A stretch of 64,000 nucleotides of DNA from Actinomycetospora succinea (GTDB lineage: Bacteria; Actinomycetota; Actinomycetes; Mycobacteriales; Pseudonocardiaceae), in contig NZ_SNYO01000001.1 in NCBI RefSeq assembly GCF_004363095.1, positions 124,001 through 188,000 on the forward strand, in the 5' to 3' direction. Made by a program: the position numbers and the translations under genes. Below, piece by piece: positions 1 through 7,651 of this stretch (within the stretch, counting starts at the first letter, position 1; every line of letters begins with the position of its first letter). The notes under the pieces are model-generated. The model saw nothing but the letters and a program-made list of their open reading frames with translations. It had not been told where the DNA came from and made no database searches.

Positions 1-220
1 CCTCGACTTCGCGGTCGTCGCCCCGCCGATCCACGCGGGCCCGCGCGTGCGCGGCCTGCGCCTGCAGGCCACCGACCTCGACTGGAGCCACGGGTCGGGC
101 GCCGAGGTCACCGGTCCCGGCGAGTCCCTGCTCATGGCCGCGGCGGGGCGCGCCGAGGCGCTCGAGGACCTCGAGGGGCCGGGTCGGGACACGCTGGCCG
201 CGCGCGTCGCGAAGGGTTGA
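1..220 (+). CDS. Maleylpyruvate isomerase family protein, C-terminal fragment (partial)
   Basis: Only the last 72 codons are inside the window, open from base 2 to a TGA at 218-220. The text V-RGLRLQATDLDWSHG followed by G-EV-GPGESLLMAAAGR matches the C-terminal domain of the mycothiol-dependent maleylpyruvate isomerase (MDMPI/DinB-like) family. Members are thiol-dependent isomerases or transferases, but most actinobacterial paralogues have no assigned substrate and the metal-binding N-terminal half is missing here, so the reaction cannot be named. The gene stops 250 bp before the next start. Confidence 0.7.
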   Translation, partial: LDFAVVAPPIHAGPRVRGLRLQATDLDWSHGSGAEVTGPGESLLMAAAGRAEALEDLEGPGRDTLAARVAKG

Positions 221-347
221 TCGCGTCGGCTACTCGCCGTGATACCGATACTCCACGTCGACGCGCCGCCGTGGCCTGCAACGATGTCGTCGGTGGCCCG
301 GCGCCGCGTGGTTCGCACTCCGTCGTCGCCGGGCCGCCCTCACCTTC

Positions 348-367
348 CTTCACTCGTCGGAGTGAAG
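348..367. other. Small inverted repeat in the 221-470 intergenic region
   Basis: CTTCACTC and GAGTGAAG (8-bp arms) flank a 4-base loop. A second hairpin, GGTTGCCC-TGA-GGGCAACC, lies at 434-452 just before the GTG at 471. Neither has a U-tract. They could end transcription from the upstream gene or act in the 5' leader of the next one. I see no other structure or gene in 221-470. Confidence 0.4.
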
Positions 368-470
368 ACGAACCGGATCTCCTAACACGAAGTGTGATCC
401 AGTCGATCCGTCGGTTGCGAACCACGCAAGCGCGGTTGCCCTGAGGGCAACCCTGACCGACGGAGTCGAT

Positions 471-1022
471 GTGACCTCACGTCTCGACCAGTCCTCGCCG
501 CTCGCCCAGCCCGCCCCGGAACCGAAGAAGCCGCGAAGGGCGGGGCGCGTCCTCGCCGTCGTCGCCGGGCTCTTCCTCGCCTACTTCCTCGGCTTCGGCA
601 TGGGTCACTCCAACTCGACAGTGCAGGCCCAACCGGTTGCGCAGCCGGCTCCGGTGGTCACCACCCGCACGGTGACGGTGCCGGGTCCGACCGTCACGGT
701 CCCGGGTCCGACGGTCACCGTCCCGGGTCCGACCGTGACGGTGCAGGCCGCACCTCCCGCCTCGAGCGCGCCGAGCGCGTCCACGCCGTCCGCCGGGTCC
801 TCGTTCAGCTCGGGGACGTACGAGGTCGGCACGGAGATCCAGCCGGGCACGTACCGGACCAGCGGGTCCGACTGGTGCTATTGGGAGCGGCTTCGGTCCA
901 ACGACGGCGAGTTCGACTCGATCCTGGCCAACGGCAACGCCGACGGTCCGAGCTCGGTGAGTGTCAAGTCGAGCGACAAGTACATCCGCTTCAGTGGGAC
1001 CTGCTCCTGGGCGAAGCGCTGA
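471..1022 (+). CDS. Membrane-anchored secreted protein with VTVPGPT repeats
   Basis: This is a 183-residue protein of unknown function. A basic cytoplasmic N-terminus (about residues 18-25, KKPRRAGR) is followed by one hydrophobic segment (27-45), so it is probably a signal anchor with the rest outside the cell. Residues about 66-91 hold four near-identical VTVPGPT units, then a Ser/Ala/Pro linker. The C-terminal 70 residues (SGTYEVGTEIQPGTYRT, later CYWERL and a final GTCSW) form a compact domain with two cysteines that could make a disulfide. Similar small domains are frequent in actinobacterial surface lipoproteins. The GTG at 471 is chosen because it opens the frame just before the anchor. 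Confidence 0.7.
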   Translation: MTSRLDQSSPLAQPAPEPKKPRRAGRVLAVVAGLFLAYFLGFGMGHSNSTVQAQPVAQPAPVVTTRTVTVPGPTVTVPGPTVTVPGPTVTVQAAPPASSAPSASTPSAGSSFSSGTYEVGTEIQPGTYRTSGSDWCYWERLRSNDGEFDSILANGNADGPSSVSVKSSDKYIRFSGTCSWAKR

Positions 1023-1032
1023 CCGATCCCAT

Positions 1033-1072
1033 GTGCGTGATCTTCTGAGCGATCGCTCAGAAGATCACGCAC
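1033..1072. terminator. 40-bp perfect palindrome (terminator-like)
   Basis: The sequence from GTGCGTGATCTTCTGAGC to its exact reverse complement is a perfect 40-bp palindrome centred on GATC, 11 bp after the stop at 1022. It would form a very stable hairpin without a loop-distal U-tract, the usual style of intrinsic terminator in high-GC actinobacteria. It also lies only 24 bp before the next gene start. Confidence 0.7.
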
Positions 1073-1082
1073 TTGAGGAGCC

Positions 1083-1088
1083 TAGGCT
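1083..1088 (+). promoter_or_regulatory. -10 element of a probable leaderless promoter
   Basis: TAGGCT fits the actinobacterial TANNNT -10 pattern and ends 7 bp before the GTG at 1096. With that spacing the start codon would be the first transcribed base. No convincing Shine-Dalgarno sequence is placed for this GTG. Confidence 0.4.
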
Positions 1089-1095
1089 CGCGGGT

Positions 1096-1833
1096 GTGGA
1101 CGTCCGACTCTGGTTCGATCCGATCTGCCCGTTCTGCTGGATGACGGGCAAGTGGTTGCGGGTGGTCGCGCGGCAGCGGGACCTCGCGATCGAGTGGCGG
1201 TTCATCTCGCTGCGGCTCGTCAACGCGCACGTCGACTACGACGCGCAGTTCCCGCCCGAGTACGAGGCGGGGCACACGTCCGGGCTGCGGGGCCTGCGCG
1301 TCGCGGCGCGGACGCGTCAGGAGCACGGCCCGGAGGCGCTCGACCGCCTGCACGAGGCGTTCGGGCTCGCCGTCTTCGAGCAGGCGCCGATGCCCGACAC
1401 ACCGTCGGCACGCGAGGCCCTGGGCACCGACGCGTTCCTGGGGAGCGTGCTCACCTCGGCGGACCTGCCGACGTCGCTCGCCGCAGCGGCCGACGACACG
1501 GCCTGGGACGAGGTGATCCAGCGCGAGACCGACGAGGCCCTCGCGCTGACCGGCAAGGACGTCGGCACCCCGATCATCCAGGTCGACCCGCCCGACGGCC
1601 TCGCGTTCTTCGGCCCGGTGATCAGCCGGATGCCCACCGAGGAGCAGGCCGGCGAGCTGTGGGACCACGCCGTCGGCCTCGCCCGGTTCCCGGGGTTCGC
1701 CGAGCTCAAGCGCAGCCTGCGCGAGCAGCCCCAGCTGCCGTCGTTCGGCGTCTCGACCGACCAGGTCGGCATCACCGAGGACTGGCACGGCGGGAGCCGC
1801 CGCCAGCACCGCGGAGGGCCTTCGGCCACGTGA
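1096..1833 (+). CDS. DsbA-family mycothiol-dependent nitroreductase-like protein
   Basis: This 245-residue thioredoxin-fold protein opens with VRLWFDPICPFCWMTGKWL, carrying a CPFC active-site pair at about residues 12-15 and a cis-Pro region (GTPIIQV) near 160. Length and layout match the Rv2466c-type mycothiol-dependent nitroreductase/disulfide family (CPWC in that protein), which uses mycothiol to reduce disulfides or nitroaromatics in the cytosol. No signal peptide is present. The longer upstream reading frame runs back through the palindrome, so GTG 1096, directly before the conserved first strand, is the likely start. The substrate here is unknown. Confidence 0.8.
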   Translation: MDVRLWFDPICPFCWMTGKWLRVVARQRDLAIEWRFISLRLVNAHVDYDAQFPPEYEAGHTSGLRGLRVAARTRQEHGPEALDRLHEAFGLAVFEQAPMPDTPSAREALGTDAFLGSVLTSADLPTSLAAAADDTAWDEVIQRETDEALALTGKDVGTPIIQVDPPDGLAFFGPVISRMPTEEQAGELWDHAVGLARFPGFAELKRSLREQPQLPSFGVSTDQVGITEDWHGGSRRQHRGGPSAT

Positions 1834-1873
1834 GGGATATGGGTCGCCAGGGCGACCCATATCCCTCACGTGG
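1826..1873. terminator. 23-bp-arm inverted repeat, bidirectional terminator
   Basis: CCACGTGAGGGATATGGGTC-GCC is followed after a 2-base loop (AG) by its exact reverse complement. The repeat overlaps the last codons of the upstream + strand gene and ends 16 bp before the stop codon of the convergent - strand gene, so it is placed to terminate both. Confidence 0.75.
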
Positions 1874-1888
1874 GCCGCAGGCCCCTCG

Positions 1889-2659
1889 CTACTCGTACGG
1901 CTGCGCCGGCGCGGCGACCGGGGCGACGGCGGTCGCGACGACGGCGGCGTGGTGCTCCGCCGACGCGGGGACGAAGTGGCCGGTCACCTGCACCCATGTG
2001 TTCGGCACGCGCGGGCGGGGGTCGCCGACGACCTGTACCGGGTAGCTGCGGGCGTCGGCCGCGCAGCAGGTCATGACGGTGCGCGTCACCGACCAGCCGC
2101 CGTCCGGCGCCGGGGTCACGAAACCCGTGAGGACCACGTCGCGGCCCGCCAGCGTCCGCCCGTCGTCCCAGGCGGCCCGCCACGCGTAGTCGTGGACGGC
2201 GAGCGGCACGGCCGGGCCGCCGGCCAGCGGCGCGAAGCGTGTCTCGCTCGGCGGCTCCGGGATCGCGCCGTCGCCGCGCGCCGCCGCGAAGGCCCCGAGC
2301 GCCGGCGGCGGCGCGAGCAGCACGAGCAGCACCGGCGCGAGCAGCAGCCACGCCACCCCCGGGGTGCGGGAGTGGTCGTGGCCCTCGCCGCGGCGGGCCT
2401 CGGCGATCTCCGCGCGGCTCACCGCCGCCGGGCCGTGCGTGTGCATCCGCGCCGAGGCGACCGGTGCCTCCTCGCTGGGCCGCCCCCACCCGCGCCCGAC
2501 CGCCACGACCCCGACGACGACCAGCACCACCCCGACCGCGAGCAGCGGCACCCGCAGGCCCGCGCGCACGTAGTCCAGGAACTCCCCGGTCACCGTGACC
2601 CGCAGGACCACCCCGCCGAGCAGCACGAGCAGCACGCCGCCGAGCGCCCGCGAGCTCAC
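1889..2659 (-). CDS. TIGR03943-family putative permease subunit
   Basis: The 256-residue protein has hydrophobic segments at about 5-15 and 35-52, a His-containing loop (MHTHGPAAV and EGHDHS), another membrane segment near 105-122 and a C-terminal extracytoplasmic domain with VMTCCAADAR. This is the layout of the TIGR03943/DUF1980 (YcgQ-like) family, always found beside a YraQ-type permease. The His-rich loop and the CC motif suggest metal binding; that is inference. The GTG start overlaps the stop of the upstream permease by four bases (GTGA), so the two are translationally coupled. Confidence 0.82.
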   Translation of the reverse strand: MSSRALGGVLLVLLGGVVLRVTVTGEFLDYVRAGLRVPLLAVGVVLVVVGVVAVGRGWGRPSEEAPVASARMHTHGPAAVSRAEIAEARRGEGHDHSRTPGVAWLLLAPVLLVLLAPPPALGAFAAARGDGAIPEPPSETRFAPLAGGPAVPLAVHDYAWRAAWDDGRTLAGRDVVLTGFVTPAPDGGWSVTRTVMTCCAADARSYPVQVVGDPRPRVPNTWVQVTGHFVPASAEHHAAVVATAVAPVAAPAQPYE

Positions 2660-3642
2660 AGCAGCACCGCCCCGACGAGCAGGCTGACCGCGAGCGCCAC
2701 CGCGAGCACGAGCGCCGCCAGCCGGGCGGCGAAGCGCGCGCCGAAGATGCCGACGTGCAGGGCGGCGAGCTTCACGTCCAGCGCGGGTCCGACGACCATG
2801 AACGCGAGCTGCGCGGTCGCGCTGAACCCGGCGAGCCCGGCCGCGACGAACGCGTCGGCCTCCGAGCACACCGCCACCAGCACCGCGAGCAGCCCGAGCA
2901 CGACCACCGACAGCACCGGCACGCCCGCCACCGCGGCCGACCACGTCGGCGGCACCGTGACCTGCAGCAGCGCGACGCACGCCGCCCCGAGCACGAGGAA
3001 GCCCGCGCTCGCGAGCAGGTCGGCGGTGACGACCTCGGCGAGGACGGCGGCGCGACGGCCCGGGTGCTCCACGTGCTGGTCGGCCGACGCGGCGGCCGGC
3101 ACCCCCACCCGCGACCACACCCACCCCACGACGATCGCCAGCGCCGACGACGCCACGACCCGCGCCACCACCATCATCGGGCGGCCCGGGAACGCCACGG
3201 CCGTGGCCACGACGACCACCGGGTTGATCGCGGGCGAGGCCAGCATGAACGCGAGCGCCGACGACGGCGCCACCCCGCGCCCCATCAACCGCCCGGCGAA
3301 CGGCACCGACCCGCACTCGCAGCCGGGCACCAACGCGCCCGACGCCGTCGCCACCGGCACCCCGAACAGCGCGCGGCGCGGCAGCGCGCGGTGCAGCACC
3401 CGGTCGGGGACGAACGCCGTCACGGCCCCCGCGAGCGCGACCCCGAGCGCCAGGAACGGCAGCGCCTGCAGCACGACCGACAGGAACACCGTCGAGAACG
3501 TGCCGAGCCTGCCCTCCTCGCCGCCGCCCGCCACCGCGAGGATCTGCGGGCCCGCGAGCGCGACGACGAGCACCGCGAGGACGAGCAGGACGACCAGCGC
3601 CGGTCCCGGGCGCAGCGCGGGATCCCGCGCACGCAGGCTCAC
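2656..3642 (-). CDS. YraQ/UPF0718-family permease
   Basis: This 328-residue integral membrane protein has about eight hydrophobic segments in two halves. The conserved GCECGSVPFAGRL motif and the segment FMLASPAINPVVVVAT are typical of the YraQ/DUF318 permeases. The family is widespread, sits next to TIGR03943 subunits and has been proposed to move metal ions or small thiol/arsenic-type solutes; the substrate is not established. The conserved Cys pair may bind metal. The GTG at 3642 is used because it overlaps the preceding stop by four bases. It is the middle gene of a three-gene operon. Confidence 0.85.
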   Translation of the reverse strand: MSLRARDPALRPGPALVVLLVLAVLVVALAGPQILAVAGGGEEGRLGTFSTVFLSVVLQALPFLALGVALAGAVTAFVPDRVLHRALPRRALFGVPVATASGALVPGCECGSVPFAGRLMGRGVAPSSALAFMLASPAINPVVVVATAVAFPGRPMMVVARVVASSALAIVVGWVWSRVGVPAAASADQHVEHPGRRAAVLAEVVTADLLASAGFLVLGAACVALLQVTVPPTWSAAVAGVPVLSVVVLGLLAVLVAVCSEADAFVAAGLAGFSATAQLAFMVVGPALDVKLAALHVGIFGARFAARLAALVLAVALAVSLLVGAVLL

Positions 3643-4703
3643 GTCGCGCGCAGCTGGTAGTCGCCGAGGCGCTCGTCCCACTCCATCGTCACGAGGTCGC
3701 GGGCGCGGGCGGCGCGGGCGAAGGACAGGAAGTTCGAGAACCCGTAGCGCTTCTCCGAGAACCCGGGCTCGCGCTTGCGGATCTGGTCCTTCAGCCCCGA
3801 GAGCTGGGGTGTGCCCAGCTCCCGCACGGTGCCCGCCAGCAGGGCGAACGCCTCGTCCTCGGCCGACGCGCCCTCGGGGAACGCGACCTCCGGGTCGCCC
3901 GCCGCCGTGCCAGGCGCGAGGGCGAGGACACCCCGGTTCTCGAGGTGGCGCAGGAGCTCGCCGAACCCGCGGAACCCCTGGTCGCCCTCGTCGAAGGTCG
4001 GGTCCTTGCGCAGGATCGCGCGCTTGAGGGTGGAGGCGCGCACGGGGCCGTCGGTGGCGCGTGCGAGGCCGGCGAGCGTGCTCGTGACGACGGCGGCGAG
4101 GTCGGGGTCGGAGGGGTCGGAGGTGTCCGGGGAGTCGTGGGTTTCCGGTTCGGGCTCCGGGGCGGGCTGGACGACGGGCGCCGCCGATCGGTGCCGCGCC
4201 GGCCGGGCGGGGACGGGCCGTCCCTCGACGCCGGGGAGGCGGTCGTAGAAGAGGAACTCGTCGCACGCCGCGGGCAGGAGCGCCGAGGTCGACGACTGCA
4301 CGCCGATGCCGATGACGCGCTTGTCCATCTCGCGCAGCTTGTGCATCAGCGGGGTGAAGTCGGAGTCGCCGGTGCCGATGGCGAACGTCGTCACGAACCC
4401 GCGCTCGTAGGCCAGCTCGATGGCGTCGACGGCCATCTTGATGTCGGCGGCGTTCTTGCGGGACCCGCCGATCCGCTGCGGAATCTCGATCAGCTCGACC
4501 TGCGCGCGGGCCAGCAGGCGGCGGTCCTCGTCGAACGCCGACCAGTCGCCGTAGGCCCGCCGCGTCACCACCCGGCCCCGCTCGGCCAGCGCGTCGGCGA
4601 CCGGCCCGAAGTCGAACGGGCTGACGCCGAGCCCGTCGCGGGCCCCGATCGCGAGGTTCTCGTAGTCGAGGAACAGGGCGATGCGTTCGTCCTCCGGAGC
4701 CAC
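3639..4703 (-). CDS. NYN-domain ribonuclease-like protein with OST-HTH/LOTUS domains
   Basis: The 354-residue protein begins with a NYN (PIN-like, LabA/DUF88) domain at 1-160. ALFLDYENLAIG, DIKMAVDAIELAY and GTGDSDFTPLM supply the acidic residues of the metal-dependent nuclease centre. A disordered Pro/Glu linker (about 168-198) follows, then two repeats resembling OST-HTH/LOTUS RNA-binding modules (about 200-275 and 285-354; GYRFSNFLSFARAA-like core in the second). The family is expected to cut or bind structured RNA, though targets are unknown. It heads the operon with the YraQ permease and is divergent from nicX. Confidence 0.82.
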   Translation of the reverse strand: MAPEDERIALFLDYENLAIGARDGLGVSPFDFGPVADALAERGRVVTRRAYGDWSAFDEDRRLLARAQVELIEIPQRIGGSRKNAADIKMAVDAIELAYERGFVTTFAIGTGDSDFTPLMHKLREMDKRVIGIGVQSSTSALLPAACDEFLFYDRLPGVEGRPVPARPARHRSAAPVVQPAPEPEPETHDSPDTSDPSDPDLAAVVTSTLAGLARATDGPVRASTLKRAILRKDPTFDEGDQGFRGFGELLRHLENRGVLALAPGTAAGDPEVAFPEGASAEDEAFALLAGTVRELGTPQLSGLKDQIRKREPGFSEKRYGFSNFLSFARAARARDLVTMEWDERLGDYQLRAT

Positions 4704-4785
4704 CCGGGCACTGTAGGCCCTGCCCGAGGAGGCCCCGGCGGCTGCGCCGTCCGGCCGACCAGCGATGACGATTGCGTTGCAGACC

Positions 4786-4814
4786 TTGCGTGCTCGGATA
4801 GTACGTGCTCGGAT
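4786..4814 (+). promoter_or_regulatory. nicX promoter with operator copy 1
   Basis: TTGCGT (4786-4791), a 17-bp spacer and TCGGAT (4809-4814) form a plausible -35/-10 pair. The 21-bp core CTCGGATAGTACGTGCTCGG-A (4793-4813) fills the spacer and -10. The same core, identical over 21 bases, lies before nicC, and a copy with one mismatch lies before marR. A repressor bound here would block RNA polymerase; the MarR protein at 16629-17153 is the obvious candidate. Confidence 0.7.
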
Positions 4815-4836
4815 TTAGCCTGGAGGTGGTCGACCG

Positions 4837-5883
4837 ATGGACCAGAACCTGTTCAACGACATCTGCTTGCAGCAGCTGAAGCTCTCCGGGGTGCACGAGG
4901 GCGAGACCGTCGCCGTGCTGACCCGGGGCGCGGACCGCGGGGAGTACGCCGACGCGTTCCTGTGGGCCGCCCAGCAGCTCGGTGCGGCGACCTTCCACCT
5001 GCGTCTGCCGCCGCCGGCGTCCGCGTCGGGCGCGTGGGCGGTGGGCGACTCGGGGCTGGGGAACATCCCGCTGGCCGTGGAGGCGCTCAAGTCGGTCGAC
5101 ATGCTCGTCGACTGCACGTTCCTGCTGTTCTCCCCCGAGCAGTTCGCGATCCAGGACGCCGGCACCCGCATCCTGACCGCGGTCGAGCCGCCCGAGCTGC
5201 TGGCCCGGCTGATGCCGACCACCGAGCTGCGCGAGCGCGTCGAGTACGGCGCCGACCTGCTGGCCAAGGCGCAGTCGATGCGCATCACCAGCCCCGCGGG
5301 CACCGACGTCACCTACCGGCTCGGGGTGTACCCGACGCTCTCGGAGTACGGCTACACCGACACCCCCGGGCGCTGGGACCACTGGCCGGCCGCGTTCGTG
5401 TTCACCGGCGGCGCCGACGACGGCGTCGACGGGCAGATCGTGCTCTCCCCGGGCGACGTGCTGCTGCCGTTCAACACCTACGTGCAGACGCCGGTCACGC
5501 TGACCATCGAGCAGGGCTTCATCCAAGACATCCGCAGCCAGAACGGTGGATTCAGCCTGGACGCCGAGCTGCTCTCGAGCTACATCAAGAGCTTCGACGA
5601 CCCCCGCGGCTACGGCATGTCCCACGTCGGCTGGGGTCTCGACGAGCGCGCCCACTGGCACGGCCTGACCCAGTTCCCGGGCGGCATGGGCATGGAGCTG
5701 CGCAGCTTCTACGGCAACGTCATGTTCTCGATCGGCCCGAACAACGAGCTCGGCGGCCCGAACGACACCCCGTGCCACTTCGACATCCCGATGCGCGGCA
5801 ACAGCCTGTTCCTGGACGACGAGCTCGTCGTGGACAAGGGTGAGCTGACCATCCCCGAGATGAAGCCTGTCGAGAAGCGATGA
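4837..5883 (+). CDS. nicX: 2,5-dihydroxypyridine 5,6-dioxygenase (NicX-like)
   Basis: The 348-residue protein has the fold signature and length of NicX, the Fe(II) enzyme that opens 2,5-dihydroxypyridine to N-formylmaleamate. MSHVGWG (His263) and CHFD (His314, Asp316) reproduce in order and spacing the His/His/Asp iron ligands known for Pseudomonas putida NicX (His265, His318, Asp320). The family is related to M29 aminopeptidases, so automatic annotation may call it a leucyl aminopeptidase. A GGAGG ribosome site sits about 10 bp before the ATG. The stop overlaps the maleate isomerase start (ATGA). The promoter carries operator copy 1. Confidence 0.88.
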   Translation: MDQNLFNDICLQQLKLSGVHEGETVAVLTRGADRGEYADAFLWAAQQLGAATFHLRLPPPASASGAWAVGDSGLGNIPLAVEALKSVDMLVDCTFLLFSPEQFAIQDAGTRILTAVEPPELLARLMPTTELRERVEYGADLLAKAQSMRITSPAGTDVTYRLGVYPTLSEYGYTDTPGRWDHWPAAFVFTGGADDGVDGQIVLSPGDVLLPFNTYVQTPVTLTIEQGFIQDIRSQNGGFSLDAELLSSYIKSFDDPRGYGMSHVGWGLDERAHWHGLTQFPGGMGMELRSFYGNVMFSIGPNNELGGPNDTPCHFDIPMRGNSLFLDDELVVDKGELTIPEMKPVEKR

Positions 5884-6662
5884 CCGATCACCACATCGGG
5901 ATGATCGTCCCGAGCTCCAACCTCACGATGGAGACCGAGCTGCCGCGGATGCTCGCCGCGCGCGAGCAGGCGATCCCCGACGACCGGTTCGTGTTCCACG
6001 CCGCCCGGGCGCGCATGCAGCACGTGACGCCCGAGCAGCTCAAGGCCATGAACGCCCAGGCCACCCGCGCGGCGACCGAGCTCGCCGACGCCCGCCCCGA
6101 CGTCGTCGCCACCGCCTGCCTGGTGGCGATCATGGCGCAGGGGCCCGGCTTCCACTGCACCGCCGAGGACGACATCACCGGCGCGCTGCGGGCCGAGGGC
6201 TCGCCGGCGCCGGTGGTCTCGTCGGCGGGCGCGCTGCTCTCGGGGATCGCGGCGCTGGGGGCGAAGCGGGTCGCCATCGTGACCCCGTACATGAAGCCGC
6301 TGACCCAGGCCGTCGTCGACTACATCGTCGACGCCGGTGTCGAGGTCGTCGACTCCCTGTCACTCGAGGTCCCCGACAACCTCGCGGTCGCCCGGCTCGA
6401 CCCCGCCGACCTGCGGGAGCACTACAAGAAGCTGGACGTGTCGAACGCCGACGCCCTGGTGCTCTCGGCGTGCGTGCAGATGCCGTCGCTGCCGTCGATC
6501 GAGGCCGTGCAGGACGAGGTCGGCCTCCCGGTGCTCTCCGCGGCGACGGCGACGACGTTCCGCATCCTGTCCTCGCTGGGCCTCGAGACCCGTGTGCCGG
6601 ACGCCGGCGCGCTGCTCTCGGGCTCAGTCGCCGACCCGGGTGACGTGACCCGAGCGGCTTGA
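5880..6662 (+). CDS. nicE: Maleate cis-trans isomerase (NicE-like)
   Basis: This 260-residue Asp/Glu-racemase-fold protein has its two catalytic cysteines visible: Cys80 in VATACLVAIM and Cys198 in VLSACVQMPS. They match the Cys pair of characterised maleate isomerases, which add to C2 of maleate and release fumarate. IGMIVPSSNLTMETE is the conserved N-terminal substrate loop. The ATG overlaps the nicX stop by four bases, so the two are coupled. The product, fumarate, is the last step of the nicotinate route and enters the TCA cycle. Arylmalonate decarboxylases share the fold, but the neighbours favour maleate. Confidence 0.87.
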   Translation: MTDHHIGMIVPSSNLTMETELPRMLAAREQAIPDDRFVFHAARARMQHVTPEQLKAMNAQATRAATELADARPDVVATACLVAIMAQGPGFHCTAEDDITGALRAEGSPAPVVSSAGALLSGIAALGAKRVAIVTPYMKPLTQAVVDYIVDAGVEVVDSLSLEVPDNLAVARLDPADLREHYKKLDVSNADALVLSACVQMPSLPSIEAVQDEVGLPVLSAATATTFRILSSLGLETRVPDAGALLSGSVADPGDVTRAA

Positions 6663-6666
6663 TCTG

Positions 6667-6710
6667 GCTCCCCTCCGGGCGGGCTTCCTCGGTCGCGCCC
6701 GGAGGGGAGC
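6667..6710 (+). terminator. Terminator after nicX-nicE
   Basis: GCTCCCCTCCGGGCG pairs with CGCCCGGAGGGGAGC (15-bp arms, 14-base loop) starting five bases after the nicE stop. It also faces the end of the convergent lower-GC gene at 6719. Confidence 0.75.
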
Positions 6711-6718
6711 GCTGACCG

Positions 6719-7495
6719 CTATGGACGAGGACGACGCTGAGCGATCGTGGCCGGAGGAATACGGCGACGGGACGGCTTCGGACTGGGCGGGTCGGGCGAC
6801 CTGCGTGCCGTCCGCGCCTGGTCGCGGTAATCGGCCATGTCGGCGTTGAACTCCCGAGCGTACGAGTCGAGTACGTAGGCCGAGCCGAGCGTCGCCACCT
6901 CATTCAGCACAGAGTCGGCGACGTCCAGTTCGTGACGGTGGTCGAAATGCTGGCGAGCGCGTAGTGCGAGTGTGCGGACGCGCAGTCGCCGCAGCTGGTC
7001 CGATGTCGCTTCCGGCAAGACATCTACGGCGCTCTGCAGCTCTGTTGAGCCTTCCGCACGCTTACCTGCGGCAAAGAGGAAGACGCCGTACGCCGAGCGG
7101 GCGCTGGATACAGCAACCGGTCCTTCACGCTTCGCAGCCTTGATCGAGCGTCGATGCATGCGGTCCGCTTGGGGGTGATCTTGCACGTAGTCGAGACACT
7201 CAGCCAGTATCGTCATCTCTCTGCTGCAGGACTGTCGATGGTTCAGACGAAGCCTCAGCGCCTGCCGGGAAAGGACCTCCTTGCGGTTCCGGTAGTTGAT
7301 CTCATCGAACTCACTGATGATCTCTTCATTTTCGTCCATCAGTCGATCGAACTCTCGATCAACTTTCGAGATCTCCTCGATGAGCTGCCCGAAGCGGGTC
7401 CTCTGGGTGAGCCTGGTCTGACGCACGCTGTTCCACGCGGAGAATGCGCTCACGACGACAGCGACGATGCTGATCACGATCGGTACGGCTTGCAT
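6719..7495 (-). CDS. Unknown membrane-anchored helical protein, lower GC, inside the nic island
   Basis: I do not recognise this protein. From the ATG at 7495 it is 258 residues. An N-terminal hydrophobic segment (about 4-19, VPIVISIVAVVVSAFSAW) is followed by a long charged helical region (KVDREFDRLMDENEEIIS, probable coiled coil) and TPR-like helices, ending in a basic Pro/Ser tail. G+C is visibly lower than its neighbours and codon use is more mixed (TCG, AAG, GAA, ATT are common), which suggests recent acquisition. It separates nicX-nicE from nicD-nicF and has no evident link to nicotinate. An in-frame GTG/ATG further upstream at 7627 would add a Pro/Arg-rich stretch and is less likely. 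Confidence 0.6.
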   Translation of the reverse strand: MQAVPIVISIVAVVVSAFSAWNSVRQTRLTQRTRFGQLIEEISKVDREFDRLMDENEEIISEFDEINYRNRKEVLSRQALRLRLNHRQSCSREMTILAECLDYVQDHPQADRMHRRSIKAAKREGPVAVSSARSAYGVFLFAAGKRAEGSTELQSAVDVLPEATSDQLRRLRVRTLALRARQHFDHRHELDVADSVLNEVATLGSAYVLDSYAREFNADMADYRDQARTARRSPDPPSPKPSRRRIPPATIAQRRPRP

Positions 7496-7651
7496 ACCTC
7501 GGACACCCCCACCAAGTACCTCGGCCCGCCAGCCTAAGTCTGCTGGCGGAGGACCCGTCGCTTGCGGCAGGGTGGCTCGATCCCTTCGGGTTGGCGTCCG
7601 TCTCACGCGTCGGATCAACAACGCCATGCCATCGCCGAGTGCTTCGTAGGC

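Noticed and set aside
671-744. Tandem repeats around CCGTCACGGTCCCGGGTCCGA
   Set aside because: They encode the VTVPGPT units of the anchored protein, so they are coding repeats rather than a DNA element.
2656-5778. A 1040-codon - strand frame as one protein
   Set aside because: Only its last third is real (the YraQ permease from GTG 3642). The rest is antisense to nicX and out of frame with the NYN gene.
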